Assembly: GCA_002943765.1 (NCBI GenBank)
Contig: PQWQ01000003.1
Location: 1,674,001 to 1,738,000 of the forward strand
Reading direction: 5' to 3'
DNA length: 64,000 bases
DNA from: Psoroptes ovis
Taxonomy: Eukaryota > Arthropoda > Arachnida > Sarcoptiformes > Psoroptidae
Shown piece by piece: positions 31,249 to 43,742 of the stretch (within the stretch, counting starts at the first letter, position 1; every line of letters starts with the position of its first letter). Under the pieces are notes generated by a model that was not told the origin of the DNA, made no database searches, and saw only the letters and a list, made by a program, of their open reading frames with translations. A program made the position numbers and the translations under genes.

Positions 31249-32334
31249 ATGAAAACTTTAAACGCAATATTTATCATACCATTTTCAATGATTATCTTGA
31301 ATATAAATTTTATTTATAATGAAAATAGTAATAATGGTCTCCAAGAATTTTTAAAATCACGTGGAATAAATCATCATGGTGATAATGATGGATATGATAA
31401 ATTCAAATTGACTACATGGTATCCAGCAATGACACATTTGAGCTCAAAACATGTTGTCAAATGTGATGAATATCTAGACATTTTGACCAATACTACTGTA
31501 TCGTTTGCGATAATGATGAACCGTTTATATCAATTCATTACGACAGAATCGCATAATTTTTTCGGTAAACCAATGCAGAAAATTGATGTTATCATGTATG
31601 ATCAAATGAATAATCGCTATGATAATAAATTAAAACGCTTGAATCTTATTGATGGCCGTATGATCAGTATTGATGAAATATTGCCTGAATTCAATGGTCT
31701 AGGCAATTTTCAGCGCCGTTTGACCGATATATTTAGAGGTTATCCTGAAACAAGAGCTGAACGTTTGACGACCGGTTTGATATGGGAAAAATCAAAAGGT
31801 TTCACTTATTTACATCGATTAATGTTGTGTTGTAATCGTTTTTGGCTCGTATGTGAATATCATTCATCAATCGATGGCAGTACAATGAATAATAATTATT
31901 ATTATGATTATCATTCATTGAAACCAACACAAAGTTATCATCTGATTCCGATTTCATTCGGTGATCGTATCATAAATATTGTACATGACAGTAGTAATAC
32001 CGATTCATTGGTATGGCTATTAGATTTCAATCTTACCATGCATCAATCAACACTGTGTTATGGCCAACATTCAACTCAAATGTTACGAACAATAAATGAT
32101 TTAGACCAATGTACATATAGTCAATCCTATGAAACAATGTCTTCATCATTAGTGTCTTTAATTGAAAAATTTAATTATGGATTCAAATTGTATGATCAAT
32201 TAATATTGATATCAAAACGAAAACGATTGGTATTGATTGTTGATGAAAAATTAATTCATACACGAAATAAAGAATATCAATACATAATCAAATCTTACAA
32301 TGATTTTTTCTATTGTGATCAAATTAAAAATTAA
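31249..32334 (+). CDS. Four-cysteine mite family member B: predicted secreted protein
   Basis: Single exon, 361 residues; function unknown. A signal peptide is likely at 1-21 (AIFIIPFSMIILNINFIY). Family cysteines are at 72, 270, 288 and 356; C72 lies in HVVKCDEYL, the middle pair in LCYG and QCTYS, and the last in NDFFYC. The shared motif NRLYQF follows the first cysteine by about 25 residues, and YGFKLYDQLILIS precedes the C-terminal motif. There are extra cysteines (MLCCNRFWLVC, around 200-210) not found in the relatives. No transmembrane segment or tail follows FFYC, so this and the neighbour at 32499 look like soluble ectodomains. The two are in tandem, 164 bp apart. Confidence 0.72.
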   Translation: MKTLNAIFIIPFSMIILNINFIYNENSNNGLQEFLKSRGINHHGDNDGYDKFKLTTWYPAMTHLSSKHVVKCDEYLDILTNTTVSFAIMMNRLYQFITTESHNFFGKPMQKIDVIMYDQMNNRYDNKLKRLNLIDGRMISIDEILPEFNGLGNFQRRLTDIFRGYPETRAERLTTGLIWEKSKGFTYLHRLMLCCNRFWLVCEYHSSIDGSTMNNNYYYDYHSLKPTQSYHLIPISFGDRIINIVHDSSNTDSLVWLLDFNLTMHQSTLCYGQHSTQMLRTINDLDQCTYSQSYETMSSSLVSLIEKFNYGFKLYDQLILISKRKRLVLIVDEKLIHTRNKEYQYIIKSYNDFFYCDQIKN

Positions 32335-32498
32335 ATTCAATTAAAATTCAATACAAATTAAATTTTGGTTTCATTTCACATTTTTATATAAAGTGAAATT
32401 TAAACATTTGGAAATTTCTAAATTTTGTTAATTTTTAATTTATATTTTTTTGATACTTTGCTTTGCTTGCTTTGAGGAGAAAAAAATATTGAACCAAA

Positions 32499-33653
32499 AT
32501 GAATTATTCATTGAATTGGATTGAAAAATTATCATTTCTTTTATTGATTATGATCGTCATAAATCAATCGATACAATTAGATGATAACGCTAATGATGAA
32601 CATAATTCGAGAAAAATTCTTCATAATTTATTGCATGGACATTTGGAGAAAAAAGAACAAATCAAATGGGATTTACAAGAATCATTTTTAATGAAAGAAG
32701 GAAAACAAATTGAATGTGGTGCTACTTTAAATGAATTAGTGAATGAAACAATATCGATATCAATATGTAGTGATCGTATTTATCAATTTCATAAAGATTT
32801 TACTGTAACAATTTATTTGAATTCAAAAGCAAAATATTCAAATAATCCTGAGCGTTTACATTTAATCAATGGTTATAATGTTGAGTTAGGCAATATTGAA
32901 GCGAAAATCATCAGCACTAATGGCTATCGTAAACGTACTGAATTTATTCTTAAATATTTACCAAGTAAGGAACCAATTAATAATCGTTTTTGGATGACAT
33001 TGATACGTTCATCGCAAGGTTATGAATTAATTGGTCGAACAATGGCTACCGATTTTCATTCATGGTTAAGTATTATGACAAAAAATGATATCGAAAATGG
33101 TACACAATTTCAATTTGAATATGAAATGAATGTAAAACGTATGCGTACAATTCCGATTTCAGGCGGTACGCGTTTCTATCAAATTATTTATCGTATTGAT
33201 GAAAATGATTTTATATTATTCCGAAATGAATTAATATCCGGACATGCATCAAGTGGACGATTGTGTTTGGGTAAACATAAAAATTCATTACGATTAATTA
33301 CTGGTGATAAATGTGATTATAGTAGCAGTAGTAGCAATGATAATAATGGTGTTAATAGTAGTAATAATGAAGCAGAAAAAACTGGTTCATTAGTGGAACT
33401 ATTGAAACCGATTCAATATGGTTTTACATTATTCTCACATTTAGCACTGGTATCAACAGAAAAACAATGGGTTTTGCTTGTTAATCGACAAATATTAACC
33501 CATTATGACCATGATTATGTTTATAAGGTGGAAAAATTGATGGATTTTTTCACTTGTGATAAACAAGCTAATCTAGCAATTGCTGAAACATTAGCAGCTC
33601 AAGATCATCAAAATTTAAGAGTCCGTAAAAAGCGAAGAGTTATTAGATATTAG
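32499..33653 (+). CDS. Four-cysteine mite family member C: predicted secreted protein
   Basis: Single exon, 384 residues; function unknown. A signal peptide is likely at 10-24 (LSFLLLIMIVINQS). Family cysteines are at 73 (IECGA), 256 (LCLG), 272 (KCDY) and 353 (FFTC). DRIYQF matches NRLYQF of the relatives, and IQYGFTLFSHLALVS matches the pre-C-terminal block of the others. An Asn/Ser-rich insert (about 275-295) widens the third spacing. The C-terminus ends in a short basic run (RVRKKRRVIRY) but without a membrane segment, perhaps a processing or matrix-binding tail. It is adjacent to member B in the same orientation and separate copies are highly diverged, so the duplication is old or evolution is fast. 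Confidence 0.72.
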   Translation: MNYSLNWIEKLSFLLLIMIVINQSIQLDDNANDEHNSRKILHNLLHGHLEKKEQIKWDLQESFLMKEGKQIECGATLNELVNETISISICSDRIYQFHKDFTVTIYLNSKAKYSNNPERLHLINGYNVELGNIEAKIISTNGYRKRTEFILKYLPSKEPINNRFWMTLIRSSQGYELIGRTMATDFHSWLSIMTKNDIENGTQFQFEYEMNVKRMRTIPISGGTRFYQIIYRIDENDFILFRNELISGHASSGRLCLGKHKNSLRLITGDKCDYSSSSSNDNNGVNSSNNEAEKTGSLVELLKPIQYGFTLFSHLALVSTEKQWVLLVNRQILTHYDHDYVYKVEKLMDFFTCDKQANLAIAETLAAQDHQNLRVRKKRRVIRY

Positions 33654-33798
33654 TTTTGGATCTTAAGAAAATTCATTATGGAATTTTTTTCTGTTTATTT
33701 TCAATTAGAATTTTTGTATTTTTGTCTTTAAATAAAAAATTAATTGGAATTTTGAATTTAAACAATTTTGAAAAGCACAAACACCGGAATCGACGCGA

Positions 33799-34092
33799 AT
33801 GAACGCAACGATCGGTTCAGAAGTTTATGGCCATCCGTCGTCGAAAAAATTTACCGCCATCCTATTGTTCACCATGTTTACAATCATATTCATCGCTTAC
33901 AATTTACTTAATCATTGTTTAATGGTAATGATTGATGATGAAAAATGTAAACAATTTCATCGAAAATTTAATAAAACAAAAATAATTAAATATTATCATC
34001 ATACCAGGCACATTAACAACCAAAGAGTAAATTTAGAGAAAAATAAAATAAAAAATCATAAATTTCAATTCCGTCAACAACGAAGAAAATGA
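33799..34092 (+). CDS. Possible small single-pass membrane protein
   Basis: Open frame of 97 codons from an ATG, not recognised. A hydrophobic stretch at about 18-40 (FTAILLFTMFTIIFIAYNLL) could be a signal anchor, followed by a strongly basic, His/Asn-rich tail. It lies 145 bp after family member C. Coding is uncertain: the frame is short and AT-rich DNA often yields such patterns by chance. Confidence 0.3.
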   Translation: MNATIGSEVYGHPSSKKFTAILLFTMFTIIFIAYNLLNHCLMVMIDDEKCKQFHRKFNKTKIIKYYHHTRHINNQRVNLEKNKIKNHKFQFRQQRRK

Positions 34093-35377
34093 ATCATTTA
34101 ATTAATTTTAAATTAAATTTTCTATTTAAATTTCAATTAATTCAAAGGAAAAAACAAACGAAAAACATTTCATTTAAAGGTCAACGAAATGAAAGAATTA
34201 TCACACAGTAGTGGTATCGTCAATGTTACTGAAGATTTCAATTTGAAGATTCCGCTAATCCTTTATCTTCAGACTAAAACCTAATTAATCGAGAATAAAA
34301 ATAAACAACGATTCAATAATGAAACAAAAAATGAACAAAATGAATATTCTCTTATTTATTTAAGAATGATCATCGTTTATATAGACTAATAATTATATTT
34401 TGATATTTTAAATGTAAGAAATTATCATGAAATTATCACGAAATTATCGTTAAAAATAAATATAAATATTGATGATAAGAATATTGACAAGATAAATGAA
34501 TTTATTAATGAATGTGAATTTCAAGCTTTCGAAATGAATTTGAATCAATTTGCAAAAATTGAATATTTAACACATTTTCAGTGTAATTTCAGTATAAATT
34601 ATTATCTACAAACCTTGTTCAAATATAAACATCGACAAATAATATTTAATTGAATTTTATTCACAATTTATATTGTGCTCCATTTGAATATATATGGGTC
34701 TTCAACCGAAAGATTCTGCGTATTATTCCATGTCCATTTCCAAATGTTATTTTTATTTCGGGATTCAATGAAATACTCTGCAATAATAATGATTCAAGGA
34801 TCCAAGTTGGAACTTTTTTTTTATTTATTTCAATTCTTTTAATCATAAATTATTATATCCAAGGGTAAGTAGTAGTGGTAACAATAATAATATTATCAAT
34901 TTTGACGATGATGATGATGATGATTCCAGAAACAATTTTTGTCTCGTTTCGTTTCGTTTTGTTGAAATGTTTTCATTTTGAGAATGTTTATTTATTATTA
35001 TTATTGTCATTTGTTTTGTTTTTAATTTATTTTCATTTCACGACCACTGTTCTTGCAGACATTGACGTTATACAAACATATCTGGTGATTTTTTTTTCTT
35101 AATTATTTGGGTTTTTTCTTGTCTCGCGACATATTATGATTGTAACATATTTTTGAAAATTTCTTAAATGTATTGAAATCATTGTGGTCAATAACTTGTT
35201 GTCGTTGTGGTCCATGAAATCAAGATGATGTAATTCAGTGATTATGAAGTTGTGAATATTTATTTAAATAACCGAACAGAGCTAATAAATTTATCAAGTA
35301 CAATTCTATTTTTATTTAGTGATTTTATTTTTTTTACAGATTAAATCAATCGATCGATTGATTTTCAATATTCGAAA
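34093..35377. other. Intergenic region upstream of the kinesin-3 gene
   Basis: About 1.3 kb of AT-rich DNA. Two overlapping open frames at 34650-35102 show no domain. The piece directly before the kinesin ATG has a pyrimidine-rich tttttttacag at about 35330-35340 that could be a 3' splice site for a non-coding first exon. No other structure is seen. Confidence 0.4.
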
Positions 35378-38300
35378 ATGTCATCAGTCAAAGTAGCCGT
35401 ACGTGTACGGCCATTTAATAAACGTGAAATTAATTATGGTTGTAAAAATATTATACAAATGTCAGGCAAAACGACAACCATAATCAATCCAAAACAATGT
35501 GATCAAACAGCTAAAACATTTACATATGACTATTCATATTGGTCACATGATACAAATGATACTAATTTTGTTAGTCAATCAAAAGTATATGAAGATATTG
35601 GTGAAGAAATGCTGCAACATGCATTCGAAGGCTATAATGTTTGTATATTTGCATATGGACAAACCGGTGCCGGTAAATCATATACGATGATGGGTTCACG
35701 CGATGAAGAAGGCATTATCCCACAATTATGTCGGGATTTATTTGATCGTATTTGTGGTGGTGATGGTCATGATGATGATGATGAAACAATGTATTCAGTT
35801 GAAGTATCATATATGGAAATATATTGTGAACGTGTTCGAGATTTATTGAATCCAAAAATTAAAAGTCCATTACGTGTTCGTGAACATCCTGTATTGGGAC
35901 CGTATGTTGAAGATTTAAGTAAATTAGCTGTGCAATCATATGATGATATTCATGAAATAATTGAAGAAGGCAATAAAGCACGTACAGTGGCTGCCACAAA
36001 TATGAATGAAACATCATCTCGTTCACATGCTGTGTTCACTATTATATTGACTCAAATGAAACAAGATCAAATGACCGGTTTGTCATCAGAAAAAGTGTCG
36101 AAAATATCATTGGTTGATTTAGCCGGTTCTGAACGTGCGGACTCGACCGGTGCACAAGGTACACGATTAAAAGAAGGTGCCAATATCAATAAATCGTTGA
36201 CCACATTAGGCAAAGTTATATCTGCTTTAGCTGAATTGGTAAGTATCACTGAAAATTTCCATTTTTCGCTCTTGTATTGATTCTTTATATTTTTTCCATA
36301 GTCATCACAAGATCCAGCTAAGAAAAAGAAAACGAAAAAAACCGATTTCATACCATATCGTGATTCAGTATTAACATGGTTGTTGCGTGAAAATTTAGGC
36401 GGTAATTCAAAAACGGCCATGATTGCTGCCATTTCACCAGCTGATATTAATTATGATGAAACATTATCAACATTACGATATGCTGATCGTGCAAAACAAA
36501 TCATGTGCACGGCCGTAATCAACGAAGATTCTAATGCTAAATTGATACGCGAATTACGTGATGAAATTGCTAGATTGAAAAATTTATTGCGTTCTGAAGG
36601 TATCATATTGGAAAACATTGAATCGAATGATATGATAAAAATGAAAATTGATAATGAACAACCGCCATTACAACAACAGCAACAATCGCAATTACAAAAA
36701 CAAGAACAATCCTCTAATAGTGCAGTGTCAAATGAAGATCAAATTGATAATGATAAAGAGAATATAAATATTTATGAACAATCTCCAATTCATGGCCACT
36801 CAAAATTGCCACGTGGTTCAGTATCGATAACAGGTGAAAATGTTATCGAACAATTACAAGAAACAGAAAAACTAATGTCCGAATTAAATGCAACATGGGA
36901 AGAGAAATTGAAACGTACTGAAGAAATACGTGCACAACGCGAAGCTGTTTTAGCCGAAATGGGTGTTGCAAGACGTGCCGATGGTGATGCTGTCGGTGTA
37001 TTTTCACCAATCAATACACCTCATCTATTGAATTTGAATGAGGATCCACTCATGTCTGAATGCTTGTTGTATTATTTAAAAGATGGTGAAACAAGAGTAG
37101 GTCAAGATGGAGCATCGATTGCACAAGATATACGATTGTCTGGCACAAATATATTGCTTGAACATTGTATATTTGATAATCGTTATGGCACAGTCACATT
37201 GAGACCATGTTCATCTGATGCATTATGTTTTGTTAATGGTAAAAGAGTAACAAGTGAACAAGAATTACGTACAGGTGCAAGAGTCATACTCGGAAAATAT
37301 CATGTCTTCCGTTTCCAACATCCTGGACAAGTGCGTGAATCAAGATCAAAGGATCCAATAGCTTCAGATTCAGGTACAGCCACCATGTCAAATCAGCAAG
37401 CAGTCGATTGGACATTTGCACAAATGGAATTGCTTGAAAAGCAAGGTATCGATTTGAAATTAGAAATGGAAAAGAAATTATTGCAATTGGAAGAACAATA
37501 TCGACGTGAAAAGGCTGAAGCCGATTTAACGTTTGAAGTGGCCAAGAAAAACTATGAACAAACTATTGAAAGATTACAAAAACAAGTTGATGAACAATCA
37601 ATGACAATGTCCCAAATGTTTTCTTCGATTCATTATCCACATTCGAATAATCAATACAGCAGTGATGATTATGATGATGATAATAATGATATATGTTCAG
37701 AAGCCGAACATCGTCGTTTATTTCCTGAATCTGATTCAATATTTTTCAAAATGGAATGTGATGTACCATTAACAAGGTGGCAAGAATCTGTTGTGCGTAA
37801 ATCTTTGCTGAAATGGCGTTATCATCAATTCACATCATTACGTGATGATTTATGGGGCAATGCTATATTTCTGAAAGAGGCTAATGCAATGTCAGTCGAA
37901 TTGAAAAAACGTGTACAATTTCAATTCGTCATTTTGACTGATACAATTTATTCACCAATACCTACCGCTTTAATTGCTGATTATCGTGATCAATTCAATA
38001 CTCGAAATTATTCACATTCAGATTTACAATCAGATTCCGGTATTAATTCATGTTCAAATACAGGGCAAAATAATCGTGATTTTATTAATGATAATCCGTT
38101 TCCACGCACAATCGTTGCGATTGAAGTTAAAGATCAGAAAAATGGAGCAACACATTATTGGTCATTGAATAAATTAAGGTATTTAGTTATTTTAATTGAT
38201 TTATTCTTCAGTATTTATTATATTATAAAACTCACAGAAAGCGATTAGAGTTAATGCGCCAAATTTATGCAAAATATGCTGAGGAATATTCTGCAGCAAT

Positions 38301-41300
38301 AGCTGCATCAACTTCACAATCATCGGCAATATCATCGTCAACAACTTCAATAGCAACATCAGCTGGTTTACATTTGAATGGATCGATTCCTAATTCCAAC
38401 AACAGTGGTGTTACAATTTATCATGCAAATAGTATTTTGAATGGTACTGTCGAAACTGAAACAAGTGATCCATTTTATGATCGATTTCCTTGGTTTCGTT
38501 TTATTGGTCGTGGCTTAATGTATTTACAAAATTTATATGAAAATTGTTCGATCACTCAATGTATATCGATCGCAAACGAAAAAGGAGATGTTATGGGATA
38601 TTTGAAAATTTCGATACAACCGATATCATCAGGTATTTCGATTTGTTTGAATATCACATTGAATTCATTTTCATATTTTCACATTGAAATGTAATAGAAG
38701 ATGATTTATCATCAATGGAAAGCGGCACACCGAAAACACAACAACATGCACATATAGAATTTGCTGATGATGATATACAATTGTTAGAAATACTTGAACG
38801 TGATAGATTACAACGTAAATTGTCAAAACCGATTCCAAAAGATAGCAGAAAATCATCAAGATCTTCATCTCATCGAACAAATACTGAAGAGGATGATAAA
38901 AACAATGAAAAAGATGATAAATCATCATCAGTAACAATTGAAGATGATACTAATGATGATGATGATTCATCAACAATACCTGAACATCTTCAATTGAATG
39001 AAAATTTCATGTTTCGAGTATCAATTATCCAATTATATGGTCTATCGAAATCTTATGCCGATGTATTTTGTCAATTCAATTTCCGACATCGTTCATTGGA
39101 AGCATTTTCGACTGAATCGATCAAAAATACTGCGAATAAAAATGGCCGTTCAGCTTGTTTTTATTGGTCACAAAATATATCAGTACGTGTAACGCGTTCA
39201 TTTATTGACTATATCCGAAATGAACCGCTGATATTCGAATTATATGGCCATTATCAACATCATCCATTGCACCGCGAAGCAATATTCAGTGCGGACACTA
39301 ATGTAAATAATAATTGGCCATTTAGAAATTCAACTGCAAACACTAATCAAAGCCAAATCGGGTTTGTTATTTTCAATTTGTGATAATTTAACTTTTTGAA
39401 ATTTTGTTTTTGTTTTTCTTAGATTACCACGTCCTCCACCAAAACGCATGCAATTAACATCATATTTGCCAATATCGACACCGATACGTTCACCTAGATT
39501 TACGCCTGGATTAGTGAATGAATGGCAAATAATGGCCACACGTGTCACTTCTGCATCAACATCGTTAGTTCATTCCAAAGTTGATCTAACTGTTTGGTTT
39601 GAAATTTGTGAATTAACACCGGATGGTCAATATTTACCGGTTGTTGTTGATCATAATGATGATACACCATGTCGTGGTACATTTTTATTGCATCAAGGAA
39701 TTCAGCGAAGAATTCGAGTGACAATTATGTATCATTCAGATTTTGATATTCATTTTCATGATCTTCGTGAATTAGTCATCGGTCGTGTTCGCACATTTCC
39801 CGATTGTTCTGATTTTGATGATGAAAATGATACATCGGTTTTATCTTTGTCGTTATTTTTTTCTGAACACCTTGAACATTCTAATGATGGCCGTGAAAGA
39901 TTTTGTTTTGAAGCAGCATGGGATAGTTCTTTGCATAATTCAATATTATTGAATCGTGTGACTCCAGGTGGTGAACGAGTTTACTTTACAATGTCTGCTT
40001 ACCTCGATTTAGATCGTTGTAGTCAACCTGCTATTTTAACCAAAGATTTATGTGTCATTATTTATGGTCGTGATTCTCGTACGATTCCATCTTTATTGAC
40101 TGGTGGTTCACATGGTTCTGGCATATCGACACGTGTATTGAAAAATATATTAACTGGTTCATACAAGAATGCAGAATTGAATCATGTGATGGCCATATTT
40201 GAATTAGTTTTACGACGATCATTAGAAGCTGGTTCACCAGGCGTTCAACGCCGTCAACGTCGCGTTTTAGACACATCAACAATGTATGTACGCGGACAAG
40301 AAAATCTAGGTGGCTGGCAACCTCGTGGTGATTCATTGATATTTGACCATCAGTGGGAGCTGGAAAAATTATATCATTTGGAAATGGTTGAACGTTGTAG
40401 GCATCGATTATTAATCCGCACAGCTAAATCTAATGCAGCTAAGAAATCATTCGATGAAGATGAATTGAATGATTTACCTGGTAAAGCTATTCGATCATCT
40501 ATGACTACCGGCATGATGCGTACAAGTGCATCTCGATTAAGTTTAGCTGCACTGGCTAATTCCAACCTTACAGTACCAAGTGGTAGCACTACTCAAGCTT
40601 TGATAGCCCCTGTTACGAATGCTGAAGGTGGTCACACATCTTTGGGAACATCATCATCTACATCGATTCCTCGTTCATCAACTTTCTCTGCTGGAATTGA
40701 AACCTTATTGGAACGAGAAAAAGTAGAAGAATTTGAAAATGAACATGATCGAGAATTGGTTGCAAAATGTTTGAAATTGATGCAATTTCATATCCCATCA
40801 CAACCGGCACCGATATTCCATACGCCGCCACCAGCCCCTCCAGGCTCATCATCGAATTTATTGCGAACACCCACCGATTGGAAAATAGGTGGCTCTAATT
40901 TATCTACACCAGAAGGTGGTGCATATACACCTGATAAAAATATCTCAAATTCAACCGTCGAATCATGGTTCGAACGTGAAAAATTATCATTCAATCATCA
41001 TCAATCTAATTGTCATTGTCATCATCATCAACAACAACAATCATCATCATCAATGCATAGCCAAAGTAATAGTCCGATGGGCATAATAAACGATGATATA
41101 TCACCATCATCAACAAATAGTAATAATTTATTTGTACCAGAAATTGAAGAAGTTCGTGTATCTTCGGTCATATCGAAAAAAGGTTTCATTAGTTGCTTAA
41201 TGGCCAACGAATATTCATTAAACATCAATTCTGCATCTAATGATCAATCACAACAACAAAAACAACAAACACCGCCAACACAATGGCAGAAACGATGGAT

Positions 41301-41817
41301 CGTTGTACGACGTCCATATATGTTCATATATTGTGATGATAAAGATCCAGTAGAATATTCAATAATAAATTTAACACAAGCACGTGTTGAATGTTCTGAG
41401 CAACAGCGACAAATGTTATGCGTTGAGAATGCATTTTCTGTCGTAACCAAACATGCTGGTTATTTATTTCGTACATCTACAGCACGTGAAATGTATAATT
41501 GGTTGTATTCAATCAATCCATTATATGCTGGACAATTAATGTGCGAATGGGCACGTGCACATCATGCATTAACATCTAAATCTAAAAATAATCAAACGAA
41601 TTTTGAGCTAGGAGATTTGCCATTGTCGAAGCAAAAAAAATCTGCATCTACGTCATCATCATCTACATCATCTACTGCGGCATCAGCATCTAAGAAGAAT
41701 GTGAATTCAAATGGAAATAATGATAAATTTTCATCCAAAGGTGTTGAAATTTATAAAAATTTTTGCAATGAACAAAGCAATCAACAGCAACAACAGTGTA
41801 ATATTAGCAGCCAATGA
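35378..41817 (+). CDS. unc-104: Kinesin-3 motor, Unc-104/KIF1A type
   Basis: Five coding exons: 35378-36238, 36302-38178, 38238-38632, 38698-39361 and 39423-41817; introns are 59-65 bp. The product is 2063 residues, longer than typical Unc-104 (about 1,600-1,700). It is the plus-end microtubule motor that carries synaptic-vesicle precursors along axons. The motor domain has GQTGAGKS at 94-101, NMNETSSRSHAVF (switch I), DLAGSERA (switch II) and the neck RYADRAKQI. The family's K-loop is present as KKKKTKKT-like sequence at the start of exon 2. An FHA domain covers the ETRVGQDGAS...GARVILGKYHVFRF stretch, followed by coiled coil, KIF1B and DUF3694-like regions. A C-terminal PH domain (QWQKRWIVVRRPYMFIYCD) binds vesicle phosphoinositides. 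Extra length comes from Gln-, Ser- and Asp-rich inserts. Confidence 0.94.
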
Positions 41818-42059
41818 AAGAAACGAAACATTCCCCTATCCTATACATTGGTGTGTCTGAGTTGGAACATCTATGTACCAATAACCCGACATCCATCATA
41901 ATCCAATCAATTTCGATTGATTTAAAATATTTTTCTTCTTGTTTTTCCAACCAAATGATTTACCAAATGAATACATACAAATAATGATTAATTTATATTT
42001 ATTGATTGATTTGATTGAAAATACCAATAAAGTTTTGAATTTTGTTGTGAAATTCCTCA

Positions 42060-43742
42060 TTATTTTTTCTTAAATTTTTTCAACTTTTTCTTCGCTGGTG
42101 ATGCTGGTGATTTTTGTTTCCATTTTTTACCTTTTTTCATTGGTGACGATGAACGCATCGATGATATTGCAGAAGTTGAAGCTGAAGCCGATGATGCTGA
42201 AGATACTGTCGATGATGATGCTGATGAACGTGAACCTTTAGATATGCCAGATTTTGAAGCAAAACTACGTGAACCTATGGATAATATTTTTGATTTATCA
42301 AATGTTGGTATACGAAATTTTTTCTTTTTTGATAATTTTTTCTTTTTAGCCATTTTGCCACCACCAGCAAACGATTTCAACGGTATTCCTATTGATGAAG
42401 TCGATGATTTGGATAAACTGCTTGCTCTAGAAGTTGTTCCACTGCTTATACTCGATAATGTTGATCTAGATGATGAAGACGATGCTCGTGATAATTTTGA
42501 TGACGACAATGAGGATGAACCAAATTTATTACCACCTTTGCGTAATTTTCTACGCGAAACATACAATACACATAATGTGCCAATCAATATGACTAATACA
42601 AGATCAAGACAAATAATAATCATCCATACGTTTGAAGAAAATAATAATGGCCGTCCGTTATAACCATCTGGATCACTGAAAATATCATCAATACCACCGT
42701 CAGGTTTCGATTTGCCTGGTGGATATAATGTTGGATATACTACGGGTAATTTAGATGGTTGACAAACGAACACATCATCTAAAGCAAATCTCTGATATGG
42801 ATATTCCATATCATAAGATTTTAGTATGCCAACATCAATGACAATAACATAATGTTGATCATTTGCAACCAAATATAAATTTTTTGCCACCGTAAAACCA
42901 TAATTTAGTTCTCGTAATATTTGTGATAATTGTGGTGTTGTTTGACATTTATCATTTGGTTTACGTTGATGCATATATTGTTCACCTAATTCACTATCAC
43001 ATAGAATACCTTTTGGTATTGAATGTTCACTGATTTGTTGATGATAAATATAAATTTGATCTTTTCCATCATGTTCAATCAATACGAATGCATAATAATC
43101 GGTTTCAGCCGATATCGATACAATCATTGTATAATTTGATAAAATAATATGCTGAGTTTGTGGTACATCACCACCAATTTTCGATGGTTGTTTATCCCAT
43201 TTAACTAATAGTAAATAAAAATAACGAGAAAATCCTAAATATGAATAAAAACCGGCACCATATAATGGATGTTTAAATATTGACATTGTTATACGCCATC
43301 GACGTTCATCTGGTATATTTTTCATTATAAATTTATATCGACCGAAATAATCTAAATTTGTTCGTAACATTTCTTCCCAATCATTGATCAATTCATATTT
43401 GGTTCCAATATCTAGGAAAAATTTTTGCTGTACATCATTATAATGTGTATCAATATTTTCAAATATAATAACACTCATATCAAACAGAAATTGATATAAA
43501 CGATTATTAACAATTGCAAATGTTGCCGTTTGTTTTAACATTTCTTGTGATGCTGTACAATGTACTCTTTGTATACCGGTACGATTTATTGTACTCATAA
43601 TTGATACAATTTTAGGCATAAATGTTGGATCACCTAATGATTGTATATCGGTTTTTTGTCCATCAATCATCATGATCATCATCATTGAAACAATTATAAT
43701 CCAATATAAGATTACGTTTGATTGTAAAATTTTCATAATCAT
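42060..43742 (-). CDS. Four-cysteine mite family member D: predicted type I membrane protein with basic Ser/Lys tail
   Basis: Single exon, 560 residues from the ATG at 43742 (the frame reaches a GTG at 43778). A signal peptide is likely at 7-28 (VILYWIIIVSMMMIMMI). Ectodomain cysteines are at 62, 248, 266 and 327, matching members A-C; the last lies in LDDVFVCQP, where V replaces the F seen before C in the others. NNRLYQF and LNYGFTVAKNLYLVA are shared blocks. A linker with DDIFSDPDG precedes one transmembrane segment (about 368-392, VWMIIICLDLVLVILIGTL). The 165-residue tail is Ser, Lys, Arg and Gly-rich, with many KKK runs and an IPTFDKSKIL segment. Domain order equals member A although A is 20 kb away on the other strand. 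Confidence 0.73.
   Translation of the reverse strand: MIMKILQSNVILYWIIIVSMMMIMMIDGQKTDIQSLGDPTFMPKIVSIMSTINRTGIQRVHCTASQEMLKQTATFAIVNNRLYQFLFDMSVIIFENIDTHYNDVQQKFFLDIGTKYELINDWEEMLRTNLDYFGRYKFIMKNIPDERRWRITMSIFKHPLYGAGFYSYLGFSRYFYLLLVKWDKQPSKIGGDVPQTQHIILSNYTMIVSISAETDYYAFVLIEHDGKDQIYIYHQQISEHSIPKGILCDSELGEQYMHQRKPNDKCQTTPQLSQILRELNYGFTVAKNLYLVANDQHYVIVIDVGILKSYDMEYPYQRFALDDVFVCQPSKLPVVYPTLYPPGKSKPDGGIDDIFSDPDGYNGRPLLFSSNVWMIIICLDLVLVILIGTLCVLYVSRRKLRKGGNKFGSSSLSSSKLSRASSSSSRSTLSSISSGTTSRASSLSKSSTSSIGIPLKSFAGGGKMAKKKKLSKKKKFRIPTFDKSKILSIGSRSFASKSGISKGSRSSASSSTVSSASSASASTSAISSMRSSSPMKKGKKWKQKSPASPAKKKLKKFKKK

Noticed and set aside
42244..42663. 139-codon plus-strand ORF
   Set aside because: Antisense to the basic tail of family member D, same artefact as above.
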